Shown here: piece by piece, positions 1 to 11,723 of the stretch
How the letters are laid out: each line of letters starts with the position of its first letter
How positions within the stretch are numbered: the first letter of the stretch is position 1
NCBI GenBank assembly: GCA_951213105.1
Contig: OX578135.1
Coordinates: 160,323,250-160,387,249 of the forward strand
Direction of reading: 5' to 3'
DNA length: 64,000 bases
From: Amaurobius ferox
Lineage: Eukaryota > Arthropoda > Arachnida > Araneae > Amaurobiidae
Made by a program: the position numbers and the translations under genes
The notes under the pieces: model-generated
The model's database searches: none
Told to the model about the DNA's origin: nothing
What the model saw: only the letters and a program-made list of their open reading frames with translations

Positions 1-375
1 CGGGTTTTCCTTCTATGGGCGTAATTCTTGGCCGAAATTCTGCTGCGAGTCATTTAAAATAAAACTACACGTTTTTACGTGTTTGTTGTGTTTTTGTTAG
101 GGTTGATTAATAGGAGTAAGGTTCAAAATTTATTCATTTTTTAAAAAACTAAAAATAATTTCAATTCAGAAAAAAAAATGACAGATACGTGGACTGCAGA
201 AATTACATTTACTGTGCCGGATGCTGGCCGGGGGACACTCCTGTTGGGCAGCCTTGGGCCAGTAGTTGAACTTGACTAGAGAACGACTAGTCGAGGTAAT
301 TCTTTGCATAAAAAGAGTCTTAGCATGATGGGGAGCCATTTATTCATCTGGCCCAATATCGATTTCTGATTTCGG
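1..375. other. No gene seen; unassigned sequence
   Basis: No open frame, RNA or repeat boundary is recognisable. There is a short poly(A) run near 170 and no feature that can be named. Confidence 0.5.
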
Positions 376-384
376 TTGAGTAAG

Positions 385-815
385 TTTCTGAGACGAAGTT
401 AAGTCTAATAGTCTAAAATTAGCGATTTAGTGTAGTAGCCGTCGTAGGGGTAATTTCCTCATCCTTCTACCTCTTTTTTCAAAGGATAGTGAACTATTTC
501 ATAACTCGAGGCATTTCTTTTATTTTAAGAGTGGTGTAGCTGTAGCATAACTGGTGTGTCATCCAGGATGTCAGGGTTTGATTCGGGTGTTTTCGAGACG
601 AAGTTAAGTCTAATAGTCTGAAATTAACGATTTAGTGTAGTAGCCGTCTAATTTTCCCATCCTTCTACCTCTTTTCTCAAAGGCGAGAGAAATGTTAGAT
701 AACTCAAGAGGAATTTCTTTTATTTCATGAGTGCTGCAGCTGTAGCATAACTGATGTGTTATCCAGGATATCAGAGTTCCATTCCCAGTTACGGGTGTTT
801 TCGAGATGAAATTAT
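385..815 (+). repeat. Tandem ~205-bp units with tRNA-like segment
   Basis: Two diverged units lie head to tail. The phrase GAGACGAAGTTAAGTCTAAT starts near 391 and again near 595, a period of about 205 bp, and a third unit is only begun near 800. Each unit contains a tRNA-like segment (about 535-590 and 730-790) with the order GTAGCTGTAGCATAACTGG then GGTTTGATTC, resembling Pol III A and B boxes. The copies differ by many substitutions, so the duplication is old. This may be a tandemly duplicated tRNA-derived SINE; the family is not recognised. Confidence 0.6.
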
Positions 816-1021
816 GTTTAAGAATGGGTAAGAAAATGTTTCACATCTGGTTTTCCAAGCCTTTGTAAATACGATCGCCCCTCTGGGCAACATGACTGTA
901 TCTAAATTTGTGAATTAGAATTTCGTATATACATTTATCAGGGAAAGTCGCGGAAGAGGCCAATAATTCGAAATCTATTAGGGTTATCGCATAATTTCAA
1001 GCAGATGAATAGTAAACCTCA

Positions 1022-2270
1022 ATGGCGCTACACGATGAAATAATTTTAGGGAACCTGCCCTCCTTTTTTTAGGGGGTGCGGGAGCTATCTCGCCTCCTGT
1101 TAGAGATAAGGAGAAAACTCACAAAGTTGTTACTCTCAAAAGATGAAAAGAAACGCTGAAAACATGTGTATACATCCCCTCCCCCCCCCACACACACCAA
1201 AAAAAAAACTAGAAGATTTAGAGAAGGGCCGGAATGAAATTGACTTTAACAAACACAAAATGAAAAATGTTCACCTTTACCAACGATGCATGCTTGCACA
1301 TGTGTAATAAGATATCTCCTCTTGTTTTTATAGTGTTTCTACTTTTACACTGTTACGTGCAGATTAATAAAATTGTCTCTTTTAAAATCATCATTTAGAG
1401 AGGTATTTTGGAGCTTCACTTTGTGAGACAAAATCGCGTAACACTAATTTTGCAACACTTGCAAAGTGTGAATGTCTCTTTCTCCTCTTTACATGCCTTT
1501 GCAGAGGTTGTTTTCTTAATATATCAAAAGTTACTTAACCCAAGCTTAGAATACTTGATATTTCGACTTTTCGGTCTAAGGGCAATAACACAAGACGGCA
1601 CTGTTTTAAATCAAAATCAATTTATTCGGGACTTTACAGAAATCACAGCAGCTTGCTGTTTAAAGCAACGTACAACATATATAGGTACTAATTGTTATTG
1701 CACATGCCCAGAATAATTTACACATCTACAAATTACTACAATATACTAGGATGGTGATAATACGCATTTACAGAGCGTATATGCTTACCCTGTATTGCGG
1801 CTACACTCCGAATACTAGGCGCTTCCTAGTCATCGTTGTATCGAATGGAGTTTCCTTCCACTGACTACTCGAATCCTTCATCGTCTACTTAAGAACACTT
1901 TTTTCATTCCAAGAACCCTCTACTCAAGAACCAACTACTCACGCAGATACTACTCAAGAACACTGAAAACCTCACGATCCGAAATATATTTCTATTCTAC
2001 CGTAGGAACGCAGAAAATGCTGATTAGGTCTGTGATTCGCCTAACAACCGAACCAGTTAGGATGGTTCTTTAAAGAAACATTAATTATAATGCAAACTGG
2101 GGGAAATAATCATCAAAAGGTTATTTAGACCTCACACACTCTGCATCATTGTAATTGACTTTCCCCCCTATCTCTAACAGAAAGAGAGATATACCCTCGT
2201 ATCCCCCTAATAAAAGGAATAGACCCCCCTAAATTATTTATCTCTGTTGTCTCATCGTGTAGCGCCATAT
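1022..2270. mobile_element. Element with long inverted ends (GGCGCTACACGATGA)
   Basis: GGCGCTACACGATGA near 1025 is answered by its inverse TCATCGTGTAGCGCC near 2252-2266. Similarity between the inverted arms continues inward for roughly 130-150 bp: both carry an AATAATTT(T)AGGG stretch, a GGGGG(T/A) run and a CTGTTAGAGATA(A/G)GG block. The interior (about 1180-2110) has no convincing transposase; its only open frame starts with TTG and matches nothing I know. The likely identity is a non-autonomous DNA transposon with long inverted ends. No clear target duplication was found, so the exact ends and superfamily are uncertain. Confidence 0.6.
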
Positions 2271-2381
2271 TGGTTATATACCTTTCATAAGTTAAGCCCA
2301 ATACACCTTTCATAAGTTAAGCTGCTTCTCCATGTATTGGCCTAGTCCATAACGTTTCTAAACACCCTGAATATAAAAAAA

Positions 2382-3328
2382 ATCTGATGTGGGCAACACA
2401 TCACTTTCCTTACATAATGTAATGAATTTACTACTTTTACAGTAAAAAAAAATAGGTTTCTCTTACAGTAGGTACTAATATTCTTTCCAAGATATTGAAT
2501 TTCCGACAATTAGTCGTCATTTTCATTGATTTAGCTTCATTTGTATCCATTTGGCGAGATTTTCGTTAATTTGGCAACATTTCAAAAGTCGTCAAGTTGG
2601 CGATATTCCGCCAAATCCGTCGCCAAAATTTCGCCAAGCGTTATGGACGAAGAAATAAGTTATTCTTACAGCAGATAAATGACTATTGGCGTTCAAATAC
2701 AAAAGTATTATTTAAAGTATCTTTTTTCATGAATGGAACGAGCTAGATCCACGAGAATGATGTCACCCAATTTATCGTATGGTATTACATATGAAAAGTG
2801 AACATGTTTCTCAATAGGAAAATTTTTTTTCTTATTTTATATGACTTTTTGATAATTTTTTGAAAAATGTACAATATCTCGAGAACGGTTCATGTTAGCG
2901 TTCTAAAATTTATGCCAATCGTTTTCTAATGAAAAATTACATAAGAAATATCTATTTGCGTAACTTTATTAGCGGTTTTGATTTTTTGACGATTTTTTCA
3001 AAATTTCATTCGAAAATTTTGGGTGGTTCTGAACATTCGATTGTGTATAGAAATAATAGGCTTCCAGTGTTTACGGATTGCAATTTTTGTACCAAATTTT
3101 GTTTGAATCGGTCCATTCGTTCGTCAGTTATCGTCTCCACAGACTCACTGACACACACACACACACACACACACATACTTTCACACACACACACACAGAT
3201 ATCACTTCAAAAATGCTTGATTCGTGATCAGGGATGCTTGAAACGTGCTCTCCCGTCGAAAACTCGAATTCGAATTTTCGACCCCGTCACAATATTTTCC
3301 TTATACTTTATGTATATAAGGAAAGTAA
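2382..3328 (-). mobile_element. Helentron-like non-autonomous element, family B copy 1
   Basis: Read on the minus strand, the 5' end at 3328 is TACTTTCCTTATATACATAA. It is a hairpin, because the inverse TATAAGGAAAGTATTG follows at once. A CGAAAACTCGAATTCGAATT block and a (CA)n tract at 3148-3200 follow. The motif ATCTCGAGAACGGTTCATG lies at 2876-2894. The other end (2382) carries an inverted copy of the terminal motif (TAAGGAAAGT) followed by a short stem, TGTGTTGCCCACA, and CAGAT. Copies B2 and B3 match over almost the whole length. Assignment to Helentron/HINE elements rests on architecture only. Confidence 0.7.
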
Positions 3329-4100
3329 AAATAAATGCATTAAATATTATTTCTTTGAAAGGCAATTAATTGCCTCTCGCGTTCCTGCAAACGCCCGTAA
3401 TCATGTGACACGTTGTGCCGCCACGATTAATTGCTGTAACAGTTAAATTGCATTTCGACTAATTACAGATTTCTTCGATTTGAACCGACACCCAGCGAAA
3501 TTCCTAACTATCTGGGTTACTGCATAAAAGGCTTTCGGACCAAACAAAGATCAAAAACGTGCGTCACTTGGCGATATCGTGCCGTCTCGGACTCAATGTC
3601 AACCTCTGACCGGTCGCGGTGCGTTGGTTAAAAATTGAAGAAATAGAGCACGTAGTGGCGTTGGTGGGCCAGTAGGCAGCCGAAAACAGTTAAAAGTACC
3701 GCAACAGACTTGTGTGTGGGTGAGGCTTTTTAGCTCTCACGATGAGAGAAGCTTGTTGGTGCATATTTATTATGCCGCATATGTCTTGATGAGGAGAAGG
3801 CAAGAGTCTGATGTCTGGGTTGTTTTGCTAATTTGGGAAATTCGGGAAGAATACATTCGTGAATGAATTATATCTATTAGTCACGTATTAGTCACGCATC
3901 ACGGAAAAATAACCAATTTCCTCGTCGTACAATAGCGCCCTCTAGTTCCAAAGAGTAACGTCTACGGACATACATTCAATAAAGAAAAATGTTTGTTTCA
4001 GTATATCCCATTAAAGATTTGTTCAGACAGTTTAGCATTGCCCTATATATATGAATAGATGAGAAAGTTGACTGAAGAATTACACTCTAGATCAAAGTTT
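3329..4100. other. No gene seen
   Basis: This is moderately complex sequence with no sustained open frame and no recognised repeat. 3560-3720 is richer in G+C than its surroundings but has no coding signal. Confidence 0.5.
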
Positions 4101-4104
4101 TTCC

Positions 4105-4234
4105 TTTCAAAGTTGTAAAGACCCTTGCTGCCCCAACTGGGAATCGAACCATGGATCTCCGAACTGGGCAGCCGACACCCTACCGTTAAGCTATTGGGAC
4201 GAAATTGCAAGCTCTTATAGTCAAAGTGGACTCT
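4105..4234 (-). mobile_element. tRNA-derived SINE, family S2, copy 1
   Basis: On the minus strand a tRNA-like head carries TAGCTTAACGGTAGGGTG (A-box region) and GGTTCGATTCCC (good B box), followed by AGTTGGGGCAGCAAGGGTCT. Upstream of the head is a leader, AGAGTCCACTTTGACTATAA, that is also conserved in copies near 25.8 kb and 63.0 kb. A shared leader outside the tRNA domain argues for a SINE and not an isolated tRNA pseudogene. Confidence 0.65.
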
Positions 4235-4289
4235 GCATTCTCCACCCTCTAATGTCGGATTGGTGGGCAACTGACAATCTGACTGTCCA

Positions 4290-4382
4290 CCTCCTGCTAA
4301 TTTTATCTCAGGTTAGCCTCCTGCTAATTTTATCTCAGGTTAGCCTCCTGCTAATTTTATCTCAGGTTAGCCTCCTGCTACT
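4290..4382 (+). repeat. 27-bp tandem repeat, three copies
   Basis: CTCCTGCTAATTTTATCTCA followed by GGTTAGC is repeated three times with almost no change, then a partial fourth. The 9-codon period gives an open frame by chance; it is not a gene. Confidence 0.85.
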
Positions 4383-4399
4383 ACAATTTTTTCCCAGGT

Positions 4400-6034
4400 C
4401 AGTGTCCTGCGTGGTCATTATCCTTTCAATTTGTGAAATCGGAGCTCAATCTTCCAGAGTCCACTGAATTCGTGCTAGTCGTACTAGGTCACTTTCAGAC
4501 CTCACTATGTTATTATACCTCACTCTAAATTTTATTTTTCAATGATCTTTTTATCTATATTCGCAGTAATCCTTTTCCCATTTTTGAAAAATGGACGTAC
4601 TTGTCAAGTTCAAATATAATGTAAAACTGCCTGTTTAATCAAAATATTTTTCATCAATTGTTATCTTTTTAGATCTAAATAAATGTTCGTTTGGCGGGAT
4701 GGTAGACCTTGCGTGCCTCCTGCGTGCAGGAGGTATCCTTTCCCGGCCGTGCAGCTAGCTACTCTAAACCGACTATGTGAGTTACACGGTCTGGGGTCTT
4801 CAGACCTCAGACATCTTTTTCACTAACACCTCCAGGGTTGATTCGTTCGGGCGCCATTATAAATTTTACAAAGAACCCCAACAATATTTCAGGGATTTTG
4901 CAACGTAATAGTTCGGTTAAATTGTCTAAAAATTAAAAAAAAAATTATGCATGATTTGGACTACATTGGACTTATATCATTTTTGGGTTCCGCTATTAAA
5001 TTGAATTTCAAAAAGGGTTTCACGCCCCCAAAATTTTTTAAAAACACTGCTCTATATATTTTACTTCTGCATTCTTGGATGGACACGTGAAAAATTCAGT
5101 TCAAACATAAGACGAAGATCGATAAAACAACGCGCAATATCAAACAAATATTTCAATACATCCGGGAATCCAGACTAAGGGTTGAACGAAAAGGAAAATA
5201 TTCGACAGGCCCAAAAAACTGCTCAATGCATTATAGAAAAGAGGAAAGTAGACATTATAGTGTAGATGCCTGATGCTTTGAGTTATAGTTTTGTTTTTTA
5301 CGAATAAGAAAATAATATATTTTAAGCCTTTGTAGGCACATGCTAGTTTAAAATAAGAACAGTATTTTTTCCGTTATTGAATCTGATCACGTGTTTTTAC
5401 AACAAAGAATTTTTTTAAAAATCTGATCTGTTTTGTATGAGAGCTTTTTTGAAGTCTCCACAACCGCTGCTTGACGTCATGAAGTTTTCCTACTAATGGT
5501 TTTTTTTATTTTATTCTACCTGTAATTTTATAAAGTAAATCAACTAAATACGAATAGCGTTGACAAAATTCAATAAACTTCTGACTTTTATCGATTGAAA
5601 TAAATTTTACTCGAATTGCAATTTGTTTCTCAAAAACAGCTAGTAATAATTCTTAAATGATGCCTTTCGTTTATTTCTGATTTCTGATTAAAAGTGCTTA
5701 CGGAGTTTAATAATTTGATGATATCGGATATTGAAATGTTTATTGTTATTATTTTGTTTATTTTAGATCCAAAACATGCAATGTATCAAGACCTGCAAAA
5801 AATGTCATTCGCGTAAACAAAATCCTTCCACATTTCAGACTTTCGAGAAATTTTCAGAAAAAAGAAGGAAGGTGTTCCTTCTCTTCCAATCTACCCGAAA
5901 TTCAACGAATGTCAGAAGTTTATAGAATAAAATAAATTTTACGCCTGTCTATAACCTGCCTATTGGGCTCGCATACAGAAATGCAGCTGAAACTGAAGGA
6001 ATGGTTGACTCGTATTTAGCGATGTTTGAAGCGT
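4400..6034. other. No gene seen; possible SINE 3' fragment near 4735-4805
   Basis: Mostly AT-rich unassigned DNA. Near 4735-4805 the words CCCGGCCGT and CACGGTCTGGGGTC resemble the 3' part of SINE family S1, but the similarity is too degraded for a firm call. Confidence 0.4.
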
Positions 6035-6038
6035 TTAA

Positions 6039-6791
6039 AGGGACGGTGGACGATAATTTTTTTTTAATTTATTTATTGACTTAGAAACGTGAAAATTTGT
6101 ATAAATATTCCTCTTAACATTACTATATACAATGCCATTAATTTTTTTTTCAATTTTGTTATAATTTTGTATTTTTTTAATTTAATTTTTTTAACGAAAA
6201 TTTAAAAATGCTCCTTGCGTGCCATTTGTTTACATTTTTGATTAATTTTACATTATGATCACTCAAAAACACATTATGAACACATTTGGGTATTCCTTTT
6301 TAAATCCCTTAGAAAGTTAATTTTTTTAAAATATTTTCTGCATTAAAACTTAATTTTCATCATTTAATTAGGTTCTTATTCACTTTTAATTACCTTAATA
6401 AAGTCCAATTATAAAATGCATACCCAGTTTCATTAAAAAGTATGAGAGGCGTCTTTTTGCCAAATTCCATGCATCTCAGACAAAAATTAAGACGCATGGA
6501 GCATTTTAATAATATAAAATCGTTGAAAATTCCGTTTCGAAAAAAATGCATTCAACCTTTTGCTTACGGGTGAGACAGCGTCCATCCCAAACGAAGAATC
6601 TCCCCAAAAGACAGGTATTTGACATACTCTATCCCAAACAGTTCGACCCCCTTTGCAGGCATTGGCGTCCATGGAAATGGCCGACAGAAACATTGCACCT
6701 GCTGCAGCAGGTGCAATATTTAAAACTTTTTAAAACTTTAATTAAAACTTTTTTTAATCTATTTTTGCTTATTTCAACGTCCACCGTCCCC
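6039..6791. mobile_element. TTAA-flanked element with GGGACGGTGGACG ends
   Basis: TTAA at 6035-6038 is followed by AGGGACGGTGGACG. The other end reads CGTCCACCGTCCCC and is followed by TTAA at 6792-6795. Inverted ends match at 13 of 14 bases, and the TTAA duplication is the mark of piggyBac-type insertion. The 753-bp body encodes no transposase. It contains another piggyBac-like fragment at about 6555-6680, so two elements are nested. Confidence 0.65.
6555..6680 (+). mobile_element. piggyBac-like MITE fragment, family M, copy 1
   Basis: CAACCTTTTGCTTACGGGTG starts a stretch that matches the ends of the copies at 14.5 kb and 27.2 kb, through CATCCCAAACGAAGAATCTC and TATCCCAAACAGTTCGA. Only the left end is present; the right inverted end is missing. 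It lies inside the TTAA-flanked element 6039-6791. Confidence 0.6.
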
Positions 6792-6858
6792 TTAAATCCA
6801 TCAAAATCCATTGCACTGGCTTTTCATCTACCTTCCATCACAATACATTTCCTTTATT

Positions 6859-8925
6859 AACACTTTACAACAAAGTTGAAAAGTGTTTATGACTTTGTTC
6901 ATTCTGTCTGTCTGTCTGTCTGTCCGTTAGCACGATAAATGACTTTATCAAAATGAAATTTTAGTATGTTTTTCAGACGGTCTGTGGGACCTATGGGAAT
7001 ATAAATAAATAATATCACCCAATTAGTTTTTTATTGAACCCGGGTTGAAAAAATGAAATACATTGAACCCTATGGGACCTAATTTTTCAAACATTTTTTA
7101 AGTAAACTTAAAATTCACGAATTGCTTCGAAATTTTTAGGAAATATTCACATTATCCCATAAAATATATAAAAAAAATTCAGTAAAATATGTTAAGTAGT
7201 TTTTTAATTAAAAATTATTTAATATAGGGAAAAAAACAAATTCAATTAAATTCTGACTTTGGGATATCCTCCAGAAAGAAAAGAGAGATATATTATATAA
7301 TAAATATCTTTCCAAGTGTTTTATCATTTTGCATATGAGAGAGGCTTCACATTTTAAAATAAATTTGGTAGATAACAATTTTTCATTTTTTTTTCATTTT
7401 TTTTTTAATTTTTTATAACTCTTCATGATATACTTATTTGATGGCATTTTTAATGCACTTTCCTACGTCCTAGAGAGTTAAAATTTGGTACACAGCTTAA
7501 ATTTGTTGATCATTTTATTCGACAAAAATTAGATTGATCTTTAAATATAGATGATACATTTTTTTCGAAATGGCCTGAAAATAATCCCCGTTCACTTCTA
7601 TAAATCATTGTTGTAATATTGTTAAAAATTCTGATGTGGACAGCACATGTCTTTCCCTGCAGACTCATATTCGTTCTCTTTATTTCTTCAATAATAATTT
7701 GAGTTTATCTGCACAAAATAACAACCATAAGTATTTTAAATGACATTGAATTTACACGTTAAACTTAAATTTGGTTCTCATTTGATAGCTAGACTTATTG
7801 TCAAAGGTGGCGTAGCGAAAACGCGAAAAAACAGGAATATCTCAAGAACGGCTAGTCGTAGAGTAATGGGGTTAGTCTTATTCTTTTTGTTGTCAAAAAT
7901 CACGTATAAAATAGGAATTTAAATGATATAATCGAGCACACGTAGTCTTTTATTTTTATATATAACTTTTTTTGCGGGCCATTTCGCAAAAATAACCCGT
8001 TCCTATTTCCCGAATCGTACTAGAATAACCTACAATTGATATATATACAAAATTTTGTTAAATTTAGTATATAATTCACTTGTAGGTTATTGAAATATTA
8101 TACACCAAATTTTGTTAAATTTGTTCCATTAGTTTTTAGCTAGAGTGGATAAAGGCAATTTCTGCGGCCATTTCGCAAAGCAGGCAGATTCTTTTATTAC
8201 GAATCGTACTATAATCTAATGAACATCAGGATTTCCCACAAAAAACATACCTACCAAATTGTATGAAATTCGGTCCATTAGTTTTTCAATTAGAGTGGAT
8301 GTAATATCCTCACAGACACACAGAAACATACACAGATACACCCTTACACACACAGACGTCTTCCTAAAAATAGTATTTTCGTGCTCTAGAAGTCCCAAAA
8401 CGTGTAGATCCTTTGAAAATTCGAGTTCCGATCTTCGGCACGATTCCAATACTTTGAGTACATACACACATATATTATCTGTGTATCTGTGTATTATCTG
8501 TTTATCTAAATTCCGTGCCTATGCAATTACAATAGTTGTGATTTTAAATGATCCCTAAACTTTTATTATTTCTTCAACGAAGCCTAATTTTAACATATGC
8601 AGAATGCAAATATCTCAAGCGATTGTAAGATGAATTACATAAGAATTGCTGAATTTTTTTCACACAAAATTATTTAGCTCTGGAGTCTGGAATACAAGTT
8701 ATATGAATGAAATATTCATTGATTTTGCATAAAGAGTCAGATGATTTATATTTCGATACAGTTTTAAATATTTAAGTATAATAAATTACTGTAGTACTGT
8801 GAGAATGTAAAAGATATCACCACTGAATGTATCACATTTTAGAAATTTTTAAATGAAATTACATTTCAGTTGGAAAGTGTTTCATAATCCATGCTTATGC
8901 ATGATTGATCTTTCTTGTATTTCTT
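6859..8925 (+). mobile_element. Helentron-like element, family D copy 1, interrupted
   Basis: The 5' end is AACACTTTACAAC, which folds on GTTGAAAAGTGTT a few bases later, then a (TCTG)n tract at 6903-6925 and GCACGATAA. The 3' end near 8872 is GTTGGAAAGTGTTTCATAAT, an inverted copy of the 5' motif, followed by ATGCATGATTGATCTTTCTT. The body matches D3 at 49.9 kb. It is split by family A copy 4 (7630-8466, opposite strand), so it is older than that insertion. Confidence 0.65.
7630..8466 (-). mobile_element. Helentron-like element, family A copy 4
   Basis: On the minus strand the 3' end (7630) reads TGCAGGGAAAGACATGTGCT then GTCCACATCAGA, the family's terminal stem. The interior has the conserved TTAGTTTTTCAATTAGAGTG and GCGGCCATTTCGCAAA words and a (CA)n tract near 8312-8360. 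The expected 5' hairpin is decayed at about 8455. It is nested in D1. Confidence 0.65.
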
Positions 8926-9590
8926 TAAAGAGAAAATAAAAATAGACTTCGTTAGAAAAGTTTCAATGACTCTTCTCCTCAAGTGTAGTATTAGATATCA
9001 ATATTTTCCTTGTAAAACAATCTTATTTAATTTCGATATATATATATATACTAGAAAGATATGCCTGTTATAAGACGGGATAAAGTTCCAAAGGATTGTC
9101 TCAAATCAGCCGGTCATAAAGTTGCAAGAGATTTCTTCACATCTGCTCCTTGCTTAAGATCCACAAGCGCATTCGAGCCCCCTCCCCCCCCCCCATTCAA
9201 TATTATTATTTATTATACCACTCCCTACCAAACCGCACATACTATACCACCCGCTAACATAACGTAATTAATATGCTCTCCCTTAGACCTCCTAACACAC
9301 AAATGTATCAAATTGTGTGCCTCAAGCTTTTTATTTGAAGTTTCCAATGAATGGTCATATCCCTATGAAAGTAAAAGAAACTAACTCTATTTATGGGTCG
9401 GCTCAAACTAATCTATATACAAATAAATTTTGCATTCATTTCATTGTTTAAAACATGACTTTTAAGATAAAGGAGGAAGCAAGTTTTCACGAATTAAATA
9501 TTCAAATTCTGACTTTTTACGTTAGGACAACCTCTCAATATTACCTTTTCTATTCCGCGGAACCATGGAGATAAAGGGATGGTCTAATCT
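8926..9590. other. No gene seen; short (TA)n and poly(C) tracts
   Basis: There is a short (AT)n run at 9037-9052 and a C-run at 9179-9193. The longest open frame runs through the C-run and has no recognisable domain. Confidence 0.5.
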
Positions 9591-9593
9591 CTA

Positions 9594-10520
9594 ATTCAAT
9601 ATCATTGAATTAGAGTTCCATTCAATATTATTGAATTACAGTTCAATTCAACAGCATTGAATTAGAGTTCTATTCAATATTATTGAATTAGAGTTCAATT
9701 CAATATCATTGAGTTAGAGTTCAATTCAATATCATTGCATTAGAGTTTCATTCAATAATATTGAATTAGAGTTCAATTCAATATTATTGAATTCGAGTTC
9801 CATTCAATATTATTGAATTAGAGTTCCATTCAATATTATTGAATTACAGTTCAATTCAACATCATTGAATTAGAGTTCTATTCAATATCATTGATTTAGA
9901 GTTCAATTCAATATCATTGCATTGGAGTTCCATTCAATACTATTGAATTAGAGTTCAATTCAATATTATTGAATTAGAGTTCAATCCAATATTGTTGAAT
10001 TAGAGTTCTATTCAACATCATTGAATTAGGGTTCTATTCAATATCATTGAATTAGAATTCTATTCAATATCATTGAATTAGAGTTCAATTCAATATCATT
10101 GCATTGGAGTTCCATTCAATACTATTGAATTAGTGTTCAATTCAATATTATTGAATTAGAGTTCCATTCAATATTATTGAATTAGAGTTCTATTCAACAT
10201 CATTGAATTAGGGTTCTATTCAATATCATTAAATTGGAGGTTCATTCAATAATATTGAATTAGAGTTCAATTCAATATTATTGAATTAGAGTTCCATTCA
10301 ATGTTATTGAATTAGAGTTCCATTCAATATTGTTGAATTACAGTTCAATTCAACATCATTGAATTAGAGTTCTATTCAACATCATTGAATTAGAGTTCTA
10401 TTCAATATCATTGAATTAGGGTTCAATTCAATATCATTGAATTAAAGTTCCATTCAATAACATTGAATTAGAGTTCAATTCAATATTATTGAATTAGAGT
10501 TCAATCCAATATTGTTGAAT
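9594..10520. repeat. 26-bp minisatellite, about 35 copies
   Basis: The unit is close to ATTGAATTAGAGTTCAATTC followed by AATATT. Period 26 holds through the array with substitutions and a few one-base changes. The unit is itself an inverted repeat: ATTGAATT and AATTCAAT flank a 7-base loop. Variants (TCCATTC, TCTATTC, TCAATTC) alternate in blocks, which suggests higher-order duplication of groups of units. Confidence 0.93.
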
Positions 10521-11570
10521 ACAATTTCCCTTTTAATTTCTTCAGGCACTAAAATCTCATAACCATGCAAATGTATTACATTGTGGCAACAACAACGCTT
10601 CTTCCCACCTCAATGTAGGCTACACAGACGCGGATTGAATGTTGTCTTTTATTATATAGGTTATATTTATCGTAATTCAAATCTTGGAGGCTCTAACTAA
10701 CCAGCTTCCATTAATTGCAATGACACAAAATTCTTCACGTTTCTGTCTTTCGTGGTACATTTGAAATTTTTGGAGTTTGAACCTTATCGTTCCAACTCGT
10801 CCTTGGCGGCAATAGGAACGTATACGTTTTGGGGGAAAAACTCGAGAACCGAAGCAGCTACAAAACCCAAATTTTGCATATCGTTGCCTTTCGCTGCATA
10901 TTTTAATTCTTTAGATTTTGAGCCTTATCGGTTCCTGAGTAAATTTTAAGGATTAGCTCCAAAATATCACCATCCAATGTAATCGATTAAATATATGGAA
11001 TCATTATCGGCATTAAATGTATGGAATCAATGATTCCATGATATATTTTGTAGTCTACAGATTTATATCGAAATATTTATAAACTACACACTTTTATTGT
11101 ATGAGACGAAAATGCGAGATAATATATTTTTTGGCTTTTATACATACTGAAATAAAAGTGTGAATCCCAAAACTTGTTTTTTGCTTGCTTGTTTTACAGT
11201 CTAAAAGATTAATCTGTTCGAATGCAACCTATTGCCTCTAAACGCCTGAATGAGTTTCGAATGCAAAAATATTTAGTAGCGGTGTATTTCTCCACCTGAG
11301 TTGCCCTCGATAATCAGGTTGTGCTGACGTTTGGGCAACCCTTTCCTCCTATCCTTTCTAAAAGAAGAAAAATAGACTCAAGCACATAAGCACTCCGAGG
11401 CTGATGTAGTTGGAAATCTGTTTGCCTCCACGAGTTCGTCTTTTTACTCCGCACTCTCTAATCAAGACCTGCGAATTTCTTTCAGTTCCGGGTTCTCAAC
11501 CTTTAAACATTTACCTGTACGTAGTCCCAGTATTATGTATAATTATTTCAGGAAATATAAAGTGTTACGG
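10521..11570. other. No gene seen; weak internal duplication
   Basis: Near 10765-10800 and 10910-10935 two related phrases occur (GTTTGAACCTTATCG and TTTTGAGCCTTATCG). An ACTCGAGAACCGAAGC phrase near 10841 resembles the CTCGAGAACGG motif of the Helentron-like families, but no terminal motif was found. Confidence 0.4.
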
Positions 11571-11571
11571 A

Positions 11572-11723
11572 CGGTGGTTCTCAACCTTTTATACTCGCAC
11601 CGATATATTTGCGTGACCATATATGTTCAGCATTGACGACTGTCATTTTGCAAAATATTTGTAGGTCCTTGTTTCCCAAATTTGGGCCATTACTCACAGA
11701 TTGGGAACCAATTGTTTAAGCTG
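11572..11723. mobile_element. Possible short hAT-like MITE
   Basis: CGGTGGTTCTCAACCTTTTA at the left and the inverse of GGTTCCCAATCTGTGAGTAA at the right resemble the paired ends of hAT-type non-autonomous elements. The 152-bp body is non-coding. No convincing 8-bp duplication flanks it, so the call rests on the ends alone. Confidence 0.35.

Noticed and set aside
1408..1716. 102-residue open frame
   Set aside because: It begins at TTG inside the inverted-end element and has no recognisable motif; not accepted as a gene.
1022..2270. LTR retrotransposon
   Set aside because: The ends are inverted and not direct, and there is no gag/pol-like reading.
2929..3369. 146-residue frame with a Thr-His run
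   Set aside because: The run is the (CA)n tract of a Helentron-like element; the flanks are shared with non-coding copies at 58.5 kb.
4105..4234. Functional tRNA gene
   Set aside because: The cloverleaf is not maintained, and the same sequence with a common leader recurs elsewhere, so it is a SINE.
9594..10520. CRISPR-like array
   Set aside because: Units are contiguous with no unique spacers; it is a minisatellite in eukaryotic DNA.
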